Shown: positions 35,672 through 45,620 of the stretch, piece after piece
Position numbering within the stretch: the stretch's first letter is position 1
Layout: the number at the start of each line of letters is the position of its first letter
NCBI RefSeq assembly: GCF_002100115.1
Contig: NZ_ANBM01000001.1
Span: forward strand, 186,001 to 250,000
From: Anaerovibrio sp. JC8
Lineage (GTDB): Bacteria > Bacillota > Negativicutes > Selenomonadales > Selenomonadaceae
DNA length: 64,000 nt
Direction: 5' to 3'
The notes under the pieces: model-generated
Databases searched by the model: none
Told to the model about the DNA's origin: nothing
Seen by the model: only the letters and a program-made list of their open reading frames with translations
Translations under genes and position numbers: made by a program

Positions 35672-36892
35672 TTATATCTTCTCCTTTAACACGAAAACCA
35701 GTCCGCACATCATCCATAATAACATGGAGGACGGAACATTATACAATACATCATCAGTAAGACCGTTTAAGGCCACCGATACCAAAGCCATGCCCAAACC
35801 AAGCATAAATCCCCTAGTTAAGGTATCCGGCATCTCCTTCTGGGGGAATAAGGCCGTGCCCGTATACCCCAGGAAGAACATCAAAAAGGCGCAGCCCCCT
35901 ACGATACCAATCTCAGCCAAATAGTTAAGGTAAATATTATGGGCATGAACCAAGGTTACGCTGCCATCCACAATGTAGGTATCATAAATAGGATAAACCA
36001 GGGAATATGCGCCACCGCCAATGCCAAAAACCGGATGGTCCAGAATCATCTGCACCGTGCTTTCCCACATGGCAATACGCATTTCCGAGGAAGTATCTGC
36101 CACAGAAAACATGGTACTCATCCGCTCAAGGAACACCGGATTATAAGCCAAATAGCCAACGACCAAAACAGCCAGCACACCAAGAACCCGTCTGTCCTTC
36201 AATATACCATATCCAGCCATGATAAGGGCAATGGTAAGGCAGGCACCACGGGCGTAGGTCATGGCCAGACAGGCCAGGGTAAGCACCATGGCTGCTCCCA
36301 GAATAATCCGCGTACGCTTTTCTTTAAAAGCATCAAAAAATCCCAAAAGAACACAGACCACAATGTCCAGATAGGCCGCCAAAATATTTGGATTTTCCAG
36401 AGTGGAAAACACCCGCTTGCTCAGCTCCGGAAAGGCTTCCCCATCCACCCACTTCATCTCGCTGGTATCAATGCCGAAGATATACTGGAAAAAACCATAT
36501 CCCACAATAAGGGCCGCCGAAGCCCCCAAGGAATAGGCAATGTATTTTATCTGCGCCTTATCATCAATATTTTGTGTTACCAACACATAGGTCAGCAGAT
36601 AAATTATAACCAATACGAACCATATGGTCAGGGTATATATCTTATCCGGCGACACCAAAATAGAAGCTGCACTGCATATCAGATATACAATGATTGGCCA
36701 ATGAAAGCTGGTGCGTTTAACCTTGAATTCCGGATCCTTCCACCAACGGAACAAAAACAATGCTATGCCGACGCCCATACATACTATAGCAACCGTTTGT
36801 GATAATCCGATGAAAAAAGCCTCCAATAATATTGTCATGTAAATGGTGTCCTTAACTGCTCTGGAAGCAGCCAGTTTCTTTAACCCACTCAA
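35672..36892 (-). CDS. O-antigen ligase/polymerase family membrane protein
   Basis: 406 residues, about eleven hydrophobic segments. The periplasmic loop near residues 290-330 contains VHAHNIYLNYLAEIGIVGG, the H-N-x-x-L-x pattern of the Wzy_C/WaaL domain. It may attach or polymerise O-antigen or another surface glycan. The start is a TTG with GAGGTG seven bases upstream. It is first in a probable operon with terC and the P-type ATPase, which is an unusual neighbourhood and gives no functional hint. Confidence 0.82.
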   Translation of the reverse strand: MSGLKKLAASRAVKDTIYMTILLEAFFIGLSQTVAIVCMGVGIALFLFRWWKDPEFKVKRTSFHWPIIVYLICSAASILVSPDKIYTLTIWFVLVIIYLLTYVLVTQNIDDKAQIKYIAYSLGASAALIVGYGFFQYIFGIDTSEMKWVDGEAFPELSKRVFSTLENPNILAAYLDIVVCVLLGFFDAFKEKRTRIILGAAMVLTLACLAMTYARGACLTIALIMAGYGILKDRRVLGVLAVLVVGYLAYNPVFLERMSTMFSVADTSSEMRIAMWESTVQMILDHPVFGIGGGAYSLVYPIYDTYIVDGSVTLVHAHNIYLNYLAEIGIVGGCAFLMFFLGYTGTALFPQKEMPDTLTRGFMLGLGMALVSVALNGLTDDVLYNVPSSMLLWMMCGLVFVLKEKI

Positions 36893-36952
36893 CAGAATTC
36901 ACCTCAAAATTTATAAATATACTAAAAAACTATATCTATATAATTGTAACGC

Positions 36953-36983
36953 AAAAAAGGAGTCAATACAATGACTCCTTTTT
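36953..36983 (-). terminator. Terminator after folC
   Basis: Perfect stem AAAAAGGAGTCA / TGACTCCTTTTT with a six-base loop on the minus strand, 14 bases after the folC stop. Confidence 0.9.
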
Positions 36984-36997
36984 AACTGAACCACAGC

Positions 36998-38413
36998 TTA
37001 TTTCAGCAGGGTCCTCAAATATCCAATTAAGTACAGGGAACCGGTGCAAACCAAAATGGTATCAGAGCCCGCCAGTTCCTGTCCCCGTTCCAAAGCCTTG
37101 GCAGGGTCCCCGATGGCTTCCTTTGCCTCAACCTTGGTACATTCCAGCAGCTCCACCGGATCTGCCGCCCGCTCTGAGGACGGTGTGGTAAATATCACCC
37201 TGTCCTCCGGCCGCAGCAGGATTTCCAGCATGCCTTCAAAATCCTTGTCCCGCAGAATTCCCAATACGAAAATTCGCTGCTGGTCCGGGTAATAATAATC
37301 CAGGCTCTCCCGCAGGGTCTTAATCCCCGCCGGATTATGGGCCCCGTCAATAATCAGCTCAAAGCCATCTCTTGGAATTACTTCAAATCTTCCCGGCCAC
37401 TTTACATTGGCCATGGCCTGCTTCAAGGCCCGTTGGGTTATGCGCAGGTCATTGACAGCCAAGAGCATAACCGCAGCAGCCGCCAAAGCGCTATTACTTA
37501 CCTGATGCAACCCAAGCAAGGACAGCTTATAGTCAAGGCTGGCCATCTGGTCATTGCGTGAAGTAAACTCCACCAGCTGGGTTCTAGTTGCTGCCCCTTC
37601 CGATTCACACCGTCCATAAGGCAAGGTGGACAAGGCCTCTATCTGCAAATCAATCATGGATGGGCTCATATTGCCTACACTGGTATTCCCCAAGTTCGGT
37701 GGAATACTGAGCTGTCCCAATGGTTTTACAGGCCTGGCATCAAAATCCTGACCAGCCACATAGATAGCCGCCTTATTATCAGCAGCTGCCTGGCGGATAA
37801 TATCCAGTGCCTGACCCTCGGCGCCTGTGACCGCCGGCACCCCAGGCTTAATAATGCCCGCCTTGTGCCGGGCGATTCCCTCCAGGGTGCCACCGCATTT
37901 ATCGGCATGCTCAAAGGAGACATTGGTTATTACCGAAACTTCCGGGGTAATAACATTGGTGGAATCCAGCAGACCTCCCAGACCCACTTCGATAACAGCA
38001 TACTCCACCTGTTCCTTGGAAAACAGATAAAATGCCGCAGCTGTAAGTACTTCAAACTGGGTAGGGTGCTCATCCCCTTCTCCCACCATGAAATCACACA
38101 GGTCCCGCACCACAGTAATGGCAGCCGCCAATTTTTCCCGGCTAATTTCATCACCATTGATAACGACCCGTTCCGTATAGGAGTCCAAATGGGGAGAAGT
38201 ATACATACCCACCTTTATCCCGGCTTTTTTCAGGACTTCCGTCACCATACAGGTTACGGAGCCCTTGCCGTTGGTACCAGTTATGTGAATTGTCTTGTAT
38301 GTATTCTGGGGATTACCCATCAGATCCAGGAGCCGCTTGATGCGGTCCAGCCCCAGACTCATGCCAAAAACATTGAGTTCTTCAAGGTAGTCCATTGCCT
38401 CTGAATAATTCAT
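36998..38413 (-). CDS. folC: Bifunctional folylpolyglutamate synthase/dihydrofolate synthase
   Basis: Adds glutamate to dihydropteroate and extends folate polyglutamate tails. 471 residues, Mur-ligase fold. The ATP loop GTNGKGS is at residues 46-52, followed by SPHLDSYTERVVING (folate-site loop) and VGLGGLLDSTNV; the C-terminal domain has DGAHNPAG. It lies downstream of valS, the common valS-folC pair of Firmicutes, separated by a short repeat element. A GAGGGGGG ribosome site precedes the ATG. Confidence 0.95.
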   Translation of the reverse strand: MNYSEAMDYLEELNVFGMSLGLDRIKRLLDLMGNPQNTYKTIHITGTNGKGSVTCMVTEVLKKAGIKVGMYTSPHLDSYTERVVINGDEISREKLAAAITVVRDLCDFMVGEGDEHPTQFEVLTAAAFYLFSKEQVEYAVIEVGLGGLLDSTNVITPEVSVITNVSFEHADKCGGTLEGIARHKAGIIKPGVPAVTGAEGQALDIIRQAAADNKAAIYVAGQDFDARPVKPLGQLSIPPNLGNTSVGNMSPSMIDLQIEALSTLPYGRCESEGAATRTQLVEFTSRNDQMASLDYKLSLLGLHQVSNSALAAAAVMLLAVNDLRITQRALKQAMANVKWPGRFEVIPRDGFELIIDGAHNPAGIKTLRESLDYYYPDQQRIFVLGILRDKDFEGMLEILLRPEDRVIFTTPSSERAADPVELLECTKVEAKEAIGDPAKALERGQELAGSDTILVCTGSLYLIGYLRTLLK

Positions 38414-38433
38414 CTTATCCCCCCTCTAATCTT

Positions 38434-38485
38434 ACCTTCCCCTTGAGGGGAAGGTGTCAGCCCGTAAGAGCTGACGGATGAGGTG
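38434..38485. repeat. REP-like double hairpin between valS and folC
   Basis: Two back-to-back hairpins: ACCTTCCCCTTGAGGGGAAGGT, given as stem ACCTTCCCC / GGGGAAGGT, then TCAGC..GCTGA, followed by CGGATGAGGTG. I recognise this combination as a widely dispersed intergenic repeat in Clostridia and relatives; only this copy is in the window. Confidence 0.7.
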
Positions 38486-38487
38486 TA

Positions 38488-41154
38488 TTATAACTTGGCC
38501 AAATCCTCAAGACGGGCCTTTACGGCATCCATCTTTTCCTGATAGCCAGCCAGCTTTTCCTTTTCGCCGGCTACTACATCAGCAGGAGCCTTGGCCAGGA
38601 ACCCCTGGTTGGACAGCTTCTTGTCAAGACGGGAAATTTCCTTCTCCAGCTTGGCCATCTCACCGTTAAGACGGGCAGTTTCCTTCTCCACATCAATCAA
38701 GTCCTTCAGTGGCAGGAAAATCTCCACACCATTTACTACGCCGGCCATGGCATTATCCGGCTTATCTGCACCGGCAGCCATGTGGGTTACAGGCTCAGCA
38801 GATGCCAAGACAGTCAGATAGCCCTCATTATCAGCAAATACCTGGCGGAGGGACTCATCAGTGAAGTTCAGCACAACCTCACTCTTCTTGCTAGGAGCCG
38901 CATTAACCTCCAGACGCAGGGCGCGGATGGTCTTGATTGCCTCCATAATGGTAGTCATGCTGTTTTCGCTATCCTCATCAATAAGGTCAGCAATTGTCTT
39001 GTCCTCAGCCGGCCACTCTGCCACCATGATGCTCTTGCCCTCATGTGGAATGTGCTGCCAGATTTCCTCAGTGATAAATGGCATGAATGGATGCAGCAGA
39101 CGCAGGGTACGCTCCAGAACATAGCCCAATACATACTGGGCAGTCTGACGTGGCTTAACATTATTCTTGTCGTACAGGCGGGCCTTGCTGAGCTCGATGT
39201 ACCAGTCGCAGAACTCGCTCCAGATAAATTCATAAATCAGACGGCCAGCCTCACCCAGCTCGTACTTCTCCAAATTCTCGGTAACACCCTGAGCGGTCTT
39301 GGCAAAGCGGGACAAAATCCACTTATCGGCCATGGTGTAATCCTCAGCTGCCGGTACAAAGCTCTTGTCGAAGCCTTCCAGATTCATGAGCATGAAGCGG
39401 GAAGCATTCCACAGCTTGTTGGCAAAATTACGGGCAGACTCAACACGCTCGTTGTAGAAACGCATATCGTTACCAGGAGTATTGCCGGTAATCAGCATAA
39501 AGCGCAGGGAATCTGCACCATACTCCTCAATCATCTCCAGTGGGTCAATACCATTGCCCAAGGACTTGGACATCTTACGGCCTTGGCTGTCGCGGACCAG
39601 GCCATGGATGTAAACAGTCTTGAATGGAATATCCTTGCCAAATTCCAGGCCCATCATTACCATACGGGCAACCCAGAAGAAAATAATATCGTAACCGGTT
39701 ACCAGAGTAGAGGTTGGGTAGAACTGCTTCAGTTCAGGAGTATCCTCAGGCCAGCCCATGGTTTCAAATGGCCACAGACCGGAGCTGAACCAGGTATCCA
39801 ATACGTCCTCATCCTGACGGACATTCTTGCTGCCGCACTTAGGGCACTGGCAAACATCATCACGGGATACAGTAGTCTCACCGCAATCATCACAATACCA
39901 GGCTGGAATACGATGGCCCCACCAAAGCTGACGGGAAATACACCAGTCACGGATATTATCCAGCCACTGAGTATAAATCTTGGTAAAGCGCTCAGGAACG
40001 AATTTGATACGGCCATCACGAACGGCATCGGCAGCCGGCTTGGCCAAGGTGTCCATCTTTACGAACCACTGGGTGGAAATCATTGGCTCAATGGTGGAAT
40101 GACAGCGGGAGCAATGACCTACAGCATGCTCATGATCCTCAACGGATACCAGAGCACCAAGCTCCTTCAGATCCTTAACCAGAGCCTTGCGGCACTCATA
40201 ACGGTCCATGCCCTCATACTTGCCGGCCCCCTCCAGCATCTTACCAGTATTGGAAATAACCTTCACCTGCTCCAGATCATGGCGCAAACCCATTTCATAG
40301 TCGTTAGGGTCATGGGCTGGAGTTACCTTTACGGCACCAGTACCAAAGGCAGAATCAACATATTCGTCAGCAAAGAGTGGAATCACACGGTTTACTACCG
40401 GCAGAATAACATTCTTGCCTACCAGATCCTTATAGCGCTCATCATCAGGGTGAACAGCCACACCGGTATCACCGAACATGGTCTCAGGACGGGTGGTGGC
40501 AACCTCTACGAACTTATCCGGCTCACCCTCCACCTGATAGCGGATATGCCACAGATGGCCCTGCTCAGTTTCATGCTCTACCTCAATATCGGAAATAGCG
40601 GTATTACAGTCCGGGCACCAGTTGGTGATGCGGGTCCCCTGATAAATCAGGCCCTTCTCATAAAGGCTTACGAATACCTCACGAACCGCCCTGGAGCAAC
40701 CCTCATCCATGGTGAAGCGCTCTCTGTCCCAATCAAGGGAAGAACCCAAAGAACGAAGCTGGCTCATGATGCGGCTGCCAAACTTCTCCTTCCACTGCCA
40801 TACGCGCTCCAGAAACTTCTCACGGCCCAGCTCGTAGCGGTTGGTTCCTTCCTCACGGAGAGCAGCCTCAACCTTGGCCTGGGTAGCAATGCCGGCATGG
40901 TCGCAGCCTGGCATCCACAGGGTATTGTAGCCCTGCATGCGGCGCCAGCGGATAAGAATATCCTGCAGGGTATTATCCAGAGCATGGCCCATGTGAAGAT
41001 GACCAGTTACATTTGGTGGCGGAATAACGATGCTGTAAGGCTCCTTCTCCTCATCCACCACTGCGTGAAACAGCTTGTTTTCTTCCCAATAGCCATACCA
41101 TTTCTTCTCAAAGGCTTTCGGGTCATATACCTTAGGAATGTTGTTTTCTTCCAT
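38488..41154 (-). CDS. valS: Valyl-tRNA synthetase
   Basis: Class I synthetase that charges tRNA-Val, with an editing domain. 888 residues from the ATG with AGGAGG eight bases upstream; a TTG two codons earlier is less likely. The HIGH motif appears as HMGH (about 54-57) in [15 protein letters not shown] and the KMSKS loop as [11 protein letters not shown] near residue 530. Zinc-type cysteines (CPDC, CSRCH) are present. The C terminus has the coiled-coil tRNA-binding arm ([20 protein letters not shown] region). It is controlled by a T-box leader. Confidence 0.97.
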   Translation of the reverse strand: MEENNIPKVYDPKAFEKKWYGYWEENKLFHAVVDEEKEPYSIVIPPPNVTGHLHMGHALDNTLQDILIRWRRMQGYNTLWMPGCDHAGIATQAKVEAALREEGTNRYELGREKFLERVWQWKEKFGSRIMSQLRSLGSSLDWDRERFTMDEGCSRAVREVFVSLYEKGLIYQGTRITNWCPDCNTAISDIEVEHETEQGHLWHIRYQVEGEPDKFVEVATTRPETMFGDTGVAVHPDDERYKDLVGKNVILPVVNRVIPLFADEYVDSAFGTGAVKVTPAHDPNDYEMGLRHDLEQVKVISNTGKMLEGAGKYEGMDRYECRKALVKDLKELGALVSVEDHEHAVGHCSRCHSTIEPMISTQWFVKMDTLAKPAADAVRDGRIKFVPERFTKIYTQWLDNIRDWCISRQLWWGHRIPAWYCDDCGETTVSRDDVCQCPKCGSKNVRQDEDVLDTWFSSGLWPFETMGWPEDTPELKQFYPTSTLVTGYDIIFFWVARMVMMGLEFGKDIPFKTVYIHGLVRDSQGRKMSKSLGNGIDPLEMIEEYGADSLRFMLITGNTPGNDMRFYNERVESARNFANKLWNASRFMLMNLEGFDKSFVPAAEDYTMADKWILSRFAKTAQGVTENLEKYELGEAGRLIYEFIWSEFCDWYIELSKARLYDKNNVKPRQTAQYVLGYVLERTLRLLHPFMPFITEEIWQHIPHEGKSIMVAEWPAEDKTIADLIDEDSENSMTTIMEAIKTIRALRLEVNAAPSKKSEVVLNFTDESLRQVFADNEGYLTVLASAEPVTHMAAGADKPDNAMAGVVNGVEIFLPLKDLIDVEKETARLNGEMAKLEKEISRLDKKLSNQGFLAKAPADVVAGEKEKLAGYQEKMDAVKARLEDLAKL

Positions 41155-41187
41155 GTTCAAGACCTCCTCAAATTAATCAAATGTAAA

Positions 41188-41437
41188 TAAAAAAGCACTT
41201 CCATCCTACAAAGGACGAAAGTGCCTGCTTTCGTGGTACCACCTAAATTCCTTAAAATCCCAAAGGATTTTAAGCTCATTTACATAACGCTGTTTCTGCG
41301 TTCCGGCCTACTGTCAGTTCAGCCGGAAAACTCCAAAGCTACCTTTCCTGCTGCACACCCGGAAAGCTCACACCTTATCCTTCCTCTCTAGAGAGCTGCG
41401 TTGCAGGTACTCCTCTTTATCATCGTATCTAAAATAT
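41188..41437 (-). promoter_or_regulatory. T-box leader of valS
   Basis: On the minus strand the T-box sequence AGGTGGTACCACG (41244-41232) is followed by a terminator whose stem pairs GCACTTTCGTCC with GGATGGAAGTGC and ends in a T run (41188-41220). Upstream lie a long stem I (AGAGGAGTACC region near 41420), hairpins and a GGTAGC segment that offers a GTA valine specifier near 41340. Uncharged tRNA-Val would stabilise the antiterminator and allow valS expression. Confidence 0.92.
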
Positions 41438-41448
41438 TTAACTTTATC

Positions 41449-41533
41449 TGGTGCGGACGAGAGGGGTCGAACCTCCACGCCTTGCGGCACTGGATCCTAA
41501 GTCCAGCGCGTCTGCCAGTTCCGCCACGCCCGC
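41449..41533 (-). tRNA. tRNA-Leu (anticodon TAG)
   Basis: 85 bases including an encoded CCA end, with a long variable arm typical of tRNA-Leu. Acceptor GCGGGCG pairs with CGTCCGC (one G-T pair), the anticodon arm is CTGGA-CTTAGGA-TCCAG giving TAG, and GGTTCGACCC is the T loop. It reads CUA and other CUN codons. Confidence 0.95.
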
Positions 41534-41546
41534 AAAAACTTTACTA

Positions 41547-41576
41547 AGTATATCAATCTTTGCGGTTTATTGTCAA
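41547..41576 (-). promoter_or_regulatory. Promoter of tRNA-Leu (and probably valS)
   Basis: Consensus TTGACA, 18-base spacer, TATACT on the minus strand, 13 bases before the tRNA. No terminator or clear second promoter lies between the tRNA and the valS T-box. Confidence 0.75.
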
Positions 41577-41587
41577 GTGGCTCCTTA

Positions 41588-42013
41588 TCAGCCGATAGCT
41601 GCCAGAATATTCTTATATTCCTTGGTCAGATAATCAAGAATAATGTTCATCATGGCGTTGGTCTTGTCACCGTCCATCTGGCCGTCGGCATTCATCATGC
41701 AGCAGGTGAGAATCAGGCTGCCCTCATTGTCAACCACGTACTTAAACGGCTTTAAGGAGATATTCCAATTGTTGACGGCATCATATACCTTCAGCTTGTT
41801 GTCATTGGTCACTGCCTCAGGAGCGATCTGCACCTGCAGCATGGCAAAGGCACTTTCATCCACCACGATAATGAATGGAATGTTCTGGCCATCAATGCTG
41901 AAGGCAGACCGGAAAATAGAGGTCTGCAGCTGATCATTCAGATCCTGACGGGTAAACATGGTCAAATTGTGGCTGGTCAAATATTCCTGGAAAATTTCTG
42001 CTTTTTTGCTCAT
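41588..42013 (-). CDS. YbjN-like protein
   Basis: 141 residues, soluble, no signal peptide. A helix-strand arrangement (KKAEIFQEYLTSHN, FSIDGQNIPFIIVVDESAFAMLQVQI, NEGSLILTCCMM, then the amphipathic C-terminal helix ending EYKNILAAIG) resembles the YbjN/secretion-chaperone fold. The match is by pattern and is moderate. It starts four bases after the DUF523 gene and may be the last gene of the fhs-nfnAB unit. Function unknown. Confidence 0.5.
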   Translation of the reverse strand: MSKKAEIFQEYLTSHNLTMFTRQDLNDQLQTSIFRSAFSIDGQNIPFIIVVDESAFAMLQVQIAPEAVTNDNKLKVYDAVNNWNISLKPFKYVVDNEGSLILTCCMMNADGQMDGDKTNAMMNIILDYLTKEYKNILAAIG

Positions 42014-42016
42014 CTT

Positions 42017-42499
42017 TTATTCCTCCCGATACATTGCGATTATTCGCTGCAATAAATCTTCATTAAGATCCTTTTCTGAAAAAACCCTTACACCATTCTG
42101 CCTCAGCAAAGCTGCTGTAACCCCTTCACCGGCTATCTTATTGCCATTAAAATTGCCGTCGTAGATCATTTCATTACCGCATGACGGGCTGTTGGCCTTC
42201 AAAATAGCCACCTTCACCCGGTGCTTCTTCACCATATCCAGTACTTTATTGGCCCCCTGAATGAAGTGTAATGTAACGTCTCCTCCCAGCTTGTTTACAA
42301 CCTTGGCTGTACCCTTCAAAACATCCATGCCGTCACCATGCTGCAGCTCAGCTGGTGGACGGGGAATAGGCAGATTGGCTGCCGTTTCCGGACAGACAGC
42401 TGTCAGATAACGGCTATAGCGCATAAGGAGCCCATTATCATTGGAACCTCCGCTATACTTTACTTTATTGCCCAATAGGCAGGATGAAACTAAAATCAT
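42017..42499 (-). CDS. DUF523 family protein
   Basis: 160 residues. ILVSSCLLGNKVKYSGG at the start, CPE near residue 42, and KANSPSCGNEMIYDG in the second half are the conserved cysteine-containing motifs of DUF523 (YbbK-type). Biochemical role not known. The ATG at 42499 is chosen for its AAGG site eight bases upstream; a longer reading frame to 42559 lacks similarity in its extension. It follows nfnB by 78 bases. Confidence 0.85.
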   Translation of the reverse strand: MILVSSCLLGNKVKYSGGSNDNGLLMRYSRYLTAVCPETAANLPIPRPPAELQHGDGMDVLKGTAKVVNKLGGDVTLHFIQGANKVLDMVKKHRVKVAILKANSPSCGNEMIYDGNFNGNKIAGEGVTAALLRQNGVRVFSEKDLNEDLLQRIIAMYREE

Positions 42500-42577
42500 T
42501 ATAAAACCTTCAAACTCATTTACATAGAAGTGGGCTGGCACATCCCTGCACCAACCCACCGGATTTACATACCTACT

Positions 42578-43981
42578 TTACTTCTTCTTGCTTTTTAGAT
42601 ACTCATCAATAGCCGCAGCTGCCTTCTTGCCGGCACCCATGGCCAAAATAACAGTAGCTGCACCAGTAACAATATCACCACCGGCAAAAACGCCTTCCTT
42701 GGTGGTGGCACCGGTCTCCTCATCAGCAATAATATTGCCACGCTTGTTGGTGTCCATACCCGGAGTAGTGGAAGCCACAATAGGGTTTGGACCATTACCA
42801 ATAGCCATAATAACAGTATCTACATCCAGCTCGAACTCGGAGCCCTCTACGGCCACTGGACGACGACGGCCGGATGCATCCGGCTCACCCAGCTCCATGC
42901 GAATGCACTTCAGGGACTTAACCCAGCCATTCTCATCACCAATAATCTCTACCGGATTATTGAGGAGCTTAAAGTCAATGCCCTCCTCCTTGGCATGATG
43001 AACCTCCTCGGCTCTGGCTGGCAGCTCAGCCTCACTGCGACGATATACAATGTAAACCTTGTCAGCACCAAGGCGCAGGGAAGTACGGGCCGCATCCATG
43101 GCAACGTTGCCGCCACCAACTACAGCCACCTTCTTGCCCATGGCAATTGGGGTTGCGTGATTAGGGAAATCATAGGCCTTCATGAGATTGCAGCGGGTAA
43201 GGAACTCATTGGAAGAGTACACGCCATTAAGGCTCTCACCCGGAATATTCATGAAATGAGGCAGACCCGCACCAGTGCCTACAAATACTGCATCAAAGCC
43301 CATTTCACCCATAAGCTCGTCAACAGTAAATAGACGGCCGGCAATGGAGTTAACCTCAATGGTTACGCCCATCTTCTGGAGGTTCTCCACCTCACGCTTA
43401 ACGATTTTGTCCTTTGGCAGACGGAACTCCGGGATACCATAGGAAAGTACGCCGCCGGCTACATGGAGGGCCTCGAAAATAGTAACCTTGTAGCCCTTGC
43501 GTGCCAGATCGCCGGCACAGGTCAGGCCGGAAGGACCGGCACCAATAATTGCCACCTTCTGGGCATCCGGGGCAAATTCAATAGGCTTAACCTCTTCGTT
43601 CTTCTCCAGCTGATAATCAGCCACAAAACGCTCCAGACGGCCAATAGCCACAGACTCACCCTTGTGGGTCAGCACGCAGTTCTTCTCGCACTGATTCTCC
43701 TGTGGACATACACGGCCGCAAACTGCCGGCAGAGAGCTGGACTCCTTGATAATACCAATGGCACTGTCAAAATCCCGCTCCTTGATCTTGCCGATAAAAG
43801 CCGGAATATCAATTCCAACCGGGCAGCCAGGACGGCACTGAGGATTCTTGCAGCCCAGGCAACGGTTAGCCTCTGCCACAGCAGTTTCCTCATCGTAGCC
43901 CAAAGCTACCTCCTGAAAATTATGAGCACGGACCTGAGGATCCTGCTCAGGCATTTTATGTTTTTCCAATACTAGAGCCAT
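42578..43981 (-). CDS. nfnB: NfnB subunit of the ferredoxin-dependent transhydrogenase (GltD-like)
   Basis: 467-residue iron-sulfur flavoprotein. N-terminal cysteines C41, C44, C49, C53 (CLGCKNPQCRPGC) and C88, C92, C98, C102 make the two [4Fe-4S] sites, followed by FAD (GAGPSGLTCAG) and NADPH (VVGGGNVAMDAART) Rossmann folds. Alone it could be read as a small glutamate synthase subunit, but the NfnA-like gene ending six bases upstream identifies NfnAB, which bifurcates electrons from NADPH to NAD+ and ferredoxin. The ATG is nine bases from GGAGG. Confidence 0.88.
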   Translation of the reverse strand: MALVLEKHKMPEQDPQVRAHNFQEVALGYDEETAVAEANRCLGCKNPQCRPGCPVGIDIPAFIGKIKERDFDSAIGIIKESSSLPAVCGRVCPQENQCEKNCVLTHKGESVAIGRLERFVADYQLEKNEEVKPIEFAPDAQKVAIIGAGPSGLTCAGDLARKGYKVTIFEALHVAGGVLSYGIPEFRLPKDKIVKREVENLQKMGVTIEVNSIAGRLFTVDELMGEMGFDAVFVGTGAGLPHFMNIPGESLNGVYSSNEFLTRCNLMKAYDFPNHATPIAMGKKVAVVGGGNVAMDAARTSLRLGADKVYIVYRRSEAELPARAEEVHHAKEEGIDFKLLNNPVEIIGDENGWVKSLKCIRMELGEPDASGRRRPVAVEGSEFELDVDTVIMAIGNGPNPIVASTTPGMDTNKRGNIIADEETGATTKEGVFAGGDIVTGAATVILAMGAGKKAAAAIDEYLKSKKK

Positions 43982-43987
43982 TCCCAA

Positions 43988-44827
43988 TTACCTCCCCAGT
44001 CCAATGTTGCAAACATGATCCTTGGCCTTAGCTTCCTGCTCGCGGAACATACGGCCACGGGACATAAGATTGTTGAAATCCACCAGATGACCATCGAACT
44101 CAGGACCATCTACACAGGCAAACTTCATCTCGTCCCCCACCTGTACACGACAGCCACCGCACATGCCGGTGCCATCAACCATTACAGGGTTAAGGGAAAC
44201 GATGGTCTTAATCCCCAATGGACGGGTTGCATCGCAGACGCTCTTCATCATGATACCAGGGCCAATGGCAGTAACCTGGTCAATCTTCTCTCCGCGGTCC
44301 ACCAGCTGCTGCAAAGCAGTGGTAACAAAGCCCTTTACGCCGTAAGAGCCATCGTCAGTAGCGATAATAACCTCATCGGAAATTGCTCTCATCTTATCTT
44401 CAAAAATCAGGATATCCTTGGTTTTGGCACCCATGATGGAAATAACCTTGTTGCCGGCTTCATGAATAGCCCGGGCAATAGGATAAACCGGTGCCACACC
44501 GATACCACCGCCAATGCAGACTACAGTACCCATGCTGCCGGAAATCTCGGAAGGCTGACCCAAAGGACCAGCAAAGTCCACAATGGAATCCCCTTCATTT
44601 AAGGCACTGAGCTGCATGGTAGAAGCACCCAGCACCTGGAAAATCAGGGTGATGGTGCCCTTTTCAACATCAAAATCTGCAATAGTAAGAGGAACACGCT
44701 CCCCCAGCTCATTAACCCTCAGTACAATAAACTGGCCAGCCTTGGCTTTCTTGGCTACCCGTGGTGCCTCAATATCCATATGGAAAATACCAGGAGAAAG
44801 CTCCTTCTTGTACACAATCTTAAACAT
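43988..44827 (-). CDS. nfnA: NfnA subunit of the ferredoxin-dependent transhydrogenase
   Basis: 279 residues, dihydroorotate dehydrogenase electron-transfer (PyrK-like) family. An N-terminal FAD barrel (RVPLTIADFD), an NAD-binding half (CIGGGIGVAPVYPIA) and a C-terminal cluster GTGMCGGCRVQVGDEMKFACVDGPEF that binds [2Fe-2S]. Together with NfnB it is a soluble NADH-dependent ferredoxin:NADP+ oxidoreductase. It follows the metF-like gene by 22 bases. Confidence 0.88.
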   Translation of the reverse strand: MFKIVYKKELSPGIFHMDIEAPRVAKKAKAGQFIVLRVNELGERVPLTIADFDVEKGTITLIFQVLGASTMQLSALNEGDSIVDFAGPLGQPSEISGSMGTVVCIGGGIGVAPVYPIARAIHEAGNKVISIMGAKTKDILIFEDKMRAISDEVIIATDDGSYGVKGFVTTALQQLVDRGEKIDQVTAIGPGIMMKSVCDATRPLGIKTIVSLNPVMVDGTGMCGGCRVQVGDEMKFACVDGPEFDGHLVDFNNLMSRGRMFREQEAKAKDHVCNIGLGR

Positions 44828-44849
44828 ATTTACTCCCCTCTAAATACAC

Positions 44850-45593
44850 TTAACCCAAAACACCCTGGAGATATGCCTCCAGATTGCTCTTTATTGGCAT
44901 GAGATACAGATTGGCATCCCGTTCCTTGGCGAACTGCAAAGCCTTTCTGGAGAACTCAATGCTCCATTCCAGGGTAGGCTGGAAGCCCTTTGGGAAAATC
45001 ACATTATTTTTAAGCTCCCAATAGCTCTGGGAACGCTCAGACATGACCGGAGAAACACCCCAATACACATTCTGCCCCTCCAGCATATCTGCATACATTT
45101 CCATGAAGCGGATATCAAAGAACGGCTGGGTAAAGAAGCCTACTGCGCCGGCCTGAAGCTTGCGCTGAATGCGGTACAGCTCCTGACGCATACTGCCCCG
45201 ATACTGGTCAATGCCCGCATAAACCTTTACCTCCGGCATCTCCTGATGAAATTTGGAAATAACATCAGTGGTAACCGTCGGATAAAATTTATGGCTCATA
45301 TCCTGAGGCGGGTCACCCTCTATAACCAGCACCTCCGTAATACCGCTCTGGCGCAGCTCCGGACGCATGGACAGAGGCTGGGTAAGGTCCACATCAATTG
45401 CCCTGATGTGAGGCATCACTGCTGGAAAATACTCCTGGGCAATGGCCGCCCCCTGCCAGCTCCGCATATCAAATCGCAGCAGATCAGGAATATTTATCAG
45501 CTCCACCCCTGGAGCGTTGTCTTTAACAATCTGCAAATCATCCCGCAGCCCCTCTTCGCTGCGGGGAATCAGTTCAACGGAAATTCTCCCCAA
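44850..45593 (-). CDS. Methylenetetrahydrofolate reductase-like protein
   Basis: 247 residues, shorter than typical MetF (about 290). TIM-barrel family motifs match in order: SVELIPR supplies the catalytic Glu, IEGDPPQD the Asp that contacts folate, and FFTQPFFD the Gln. Expected to reduce methylene-THF to methyl-THF. It lies between formate-THF ligase and NfnAB, so the reductant may be supplied by the bifurcating pair; this is an inference. The start is a TTG with a weak site. Confidence 0.78.
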   Translation of the reverse strand: MGRISVELIPRSEEGLRDDLQIVKDNAPGVELINIPDLLRFDMRSWQGAAIAQEYFPAVMPHIRAIDVDLTQPLSMRPELRQSGITEVLVIEGDPPQDMSHKFYPTVTTDVISKFHQEMPEVKVYAGIDQYRGSMRQELYRIQRKLQAGAVGFFTQPFFDIRFMEMYADMLEGQNVYWGVSPVMSERSQSYWELKNNVIFPKGFQPTLEWSIEFSRKALQFAKERDANLYLMPIKSNLEAYLQGVLG

Positions 45594-45620
45594 TTATTTC
45601 ACTTCTTTTCAACTATATAT

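Noticed and set aside
35672-35720. Manganese (yybP-ykoY) riboswitch before terC
   Set aside because: terC begins two bases from the previous stop codon, so there is no room for a leader RNA.
38782-41190. 802-codon open frame on the plus strand
   Set aside because: Antisense shadow of valS; it also runs across the valS ribosome site and into its T-box terminator.
42578-44827. Reading the pair as glutamate synthase subunits
   Set aside because: The large GltB amidotransferase is absent and the partner is a PyrK-like FAD/[2Fe-2S] protein, which fits NfnAB.
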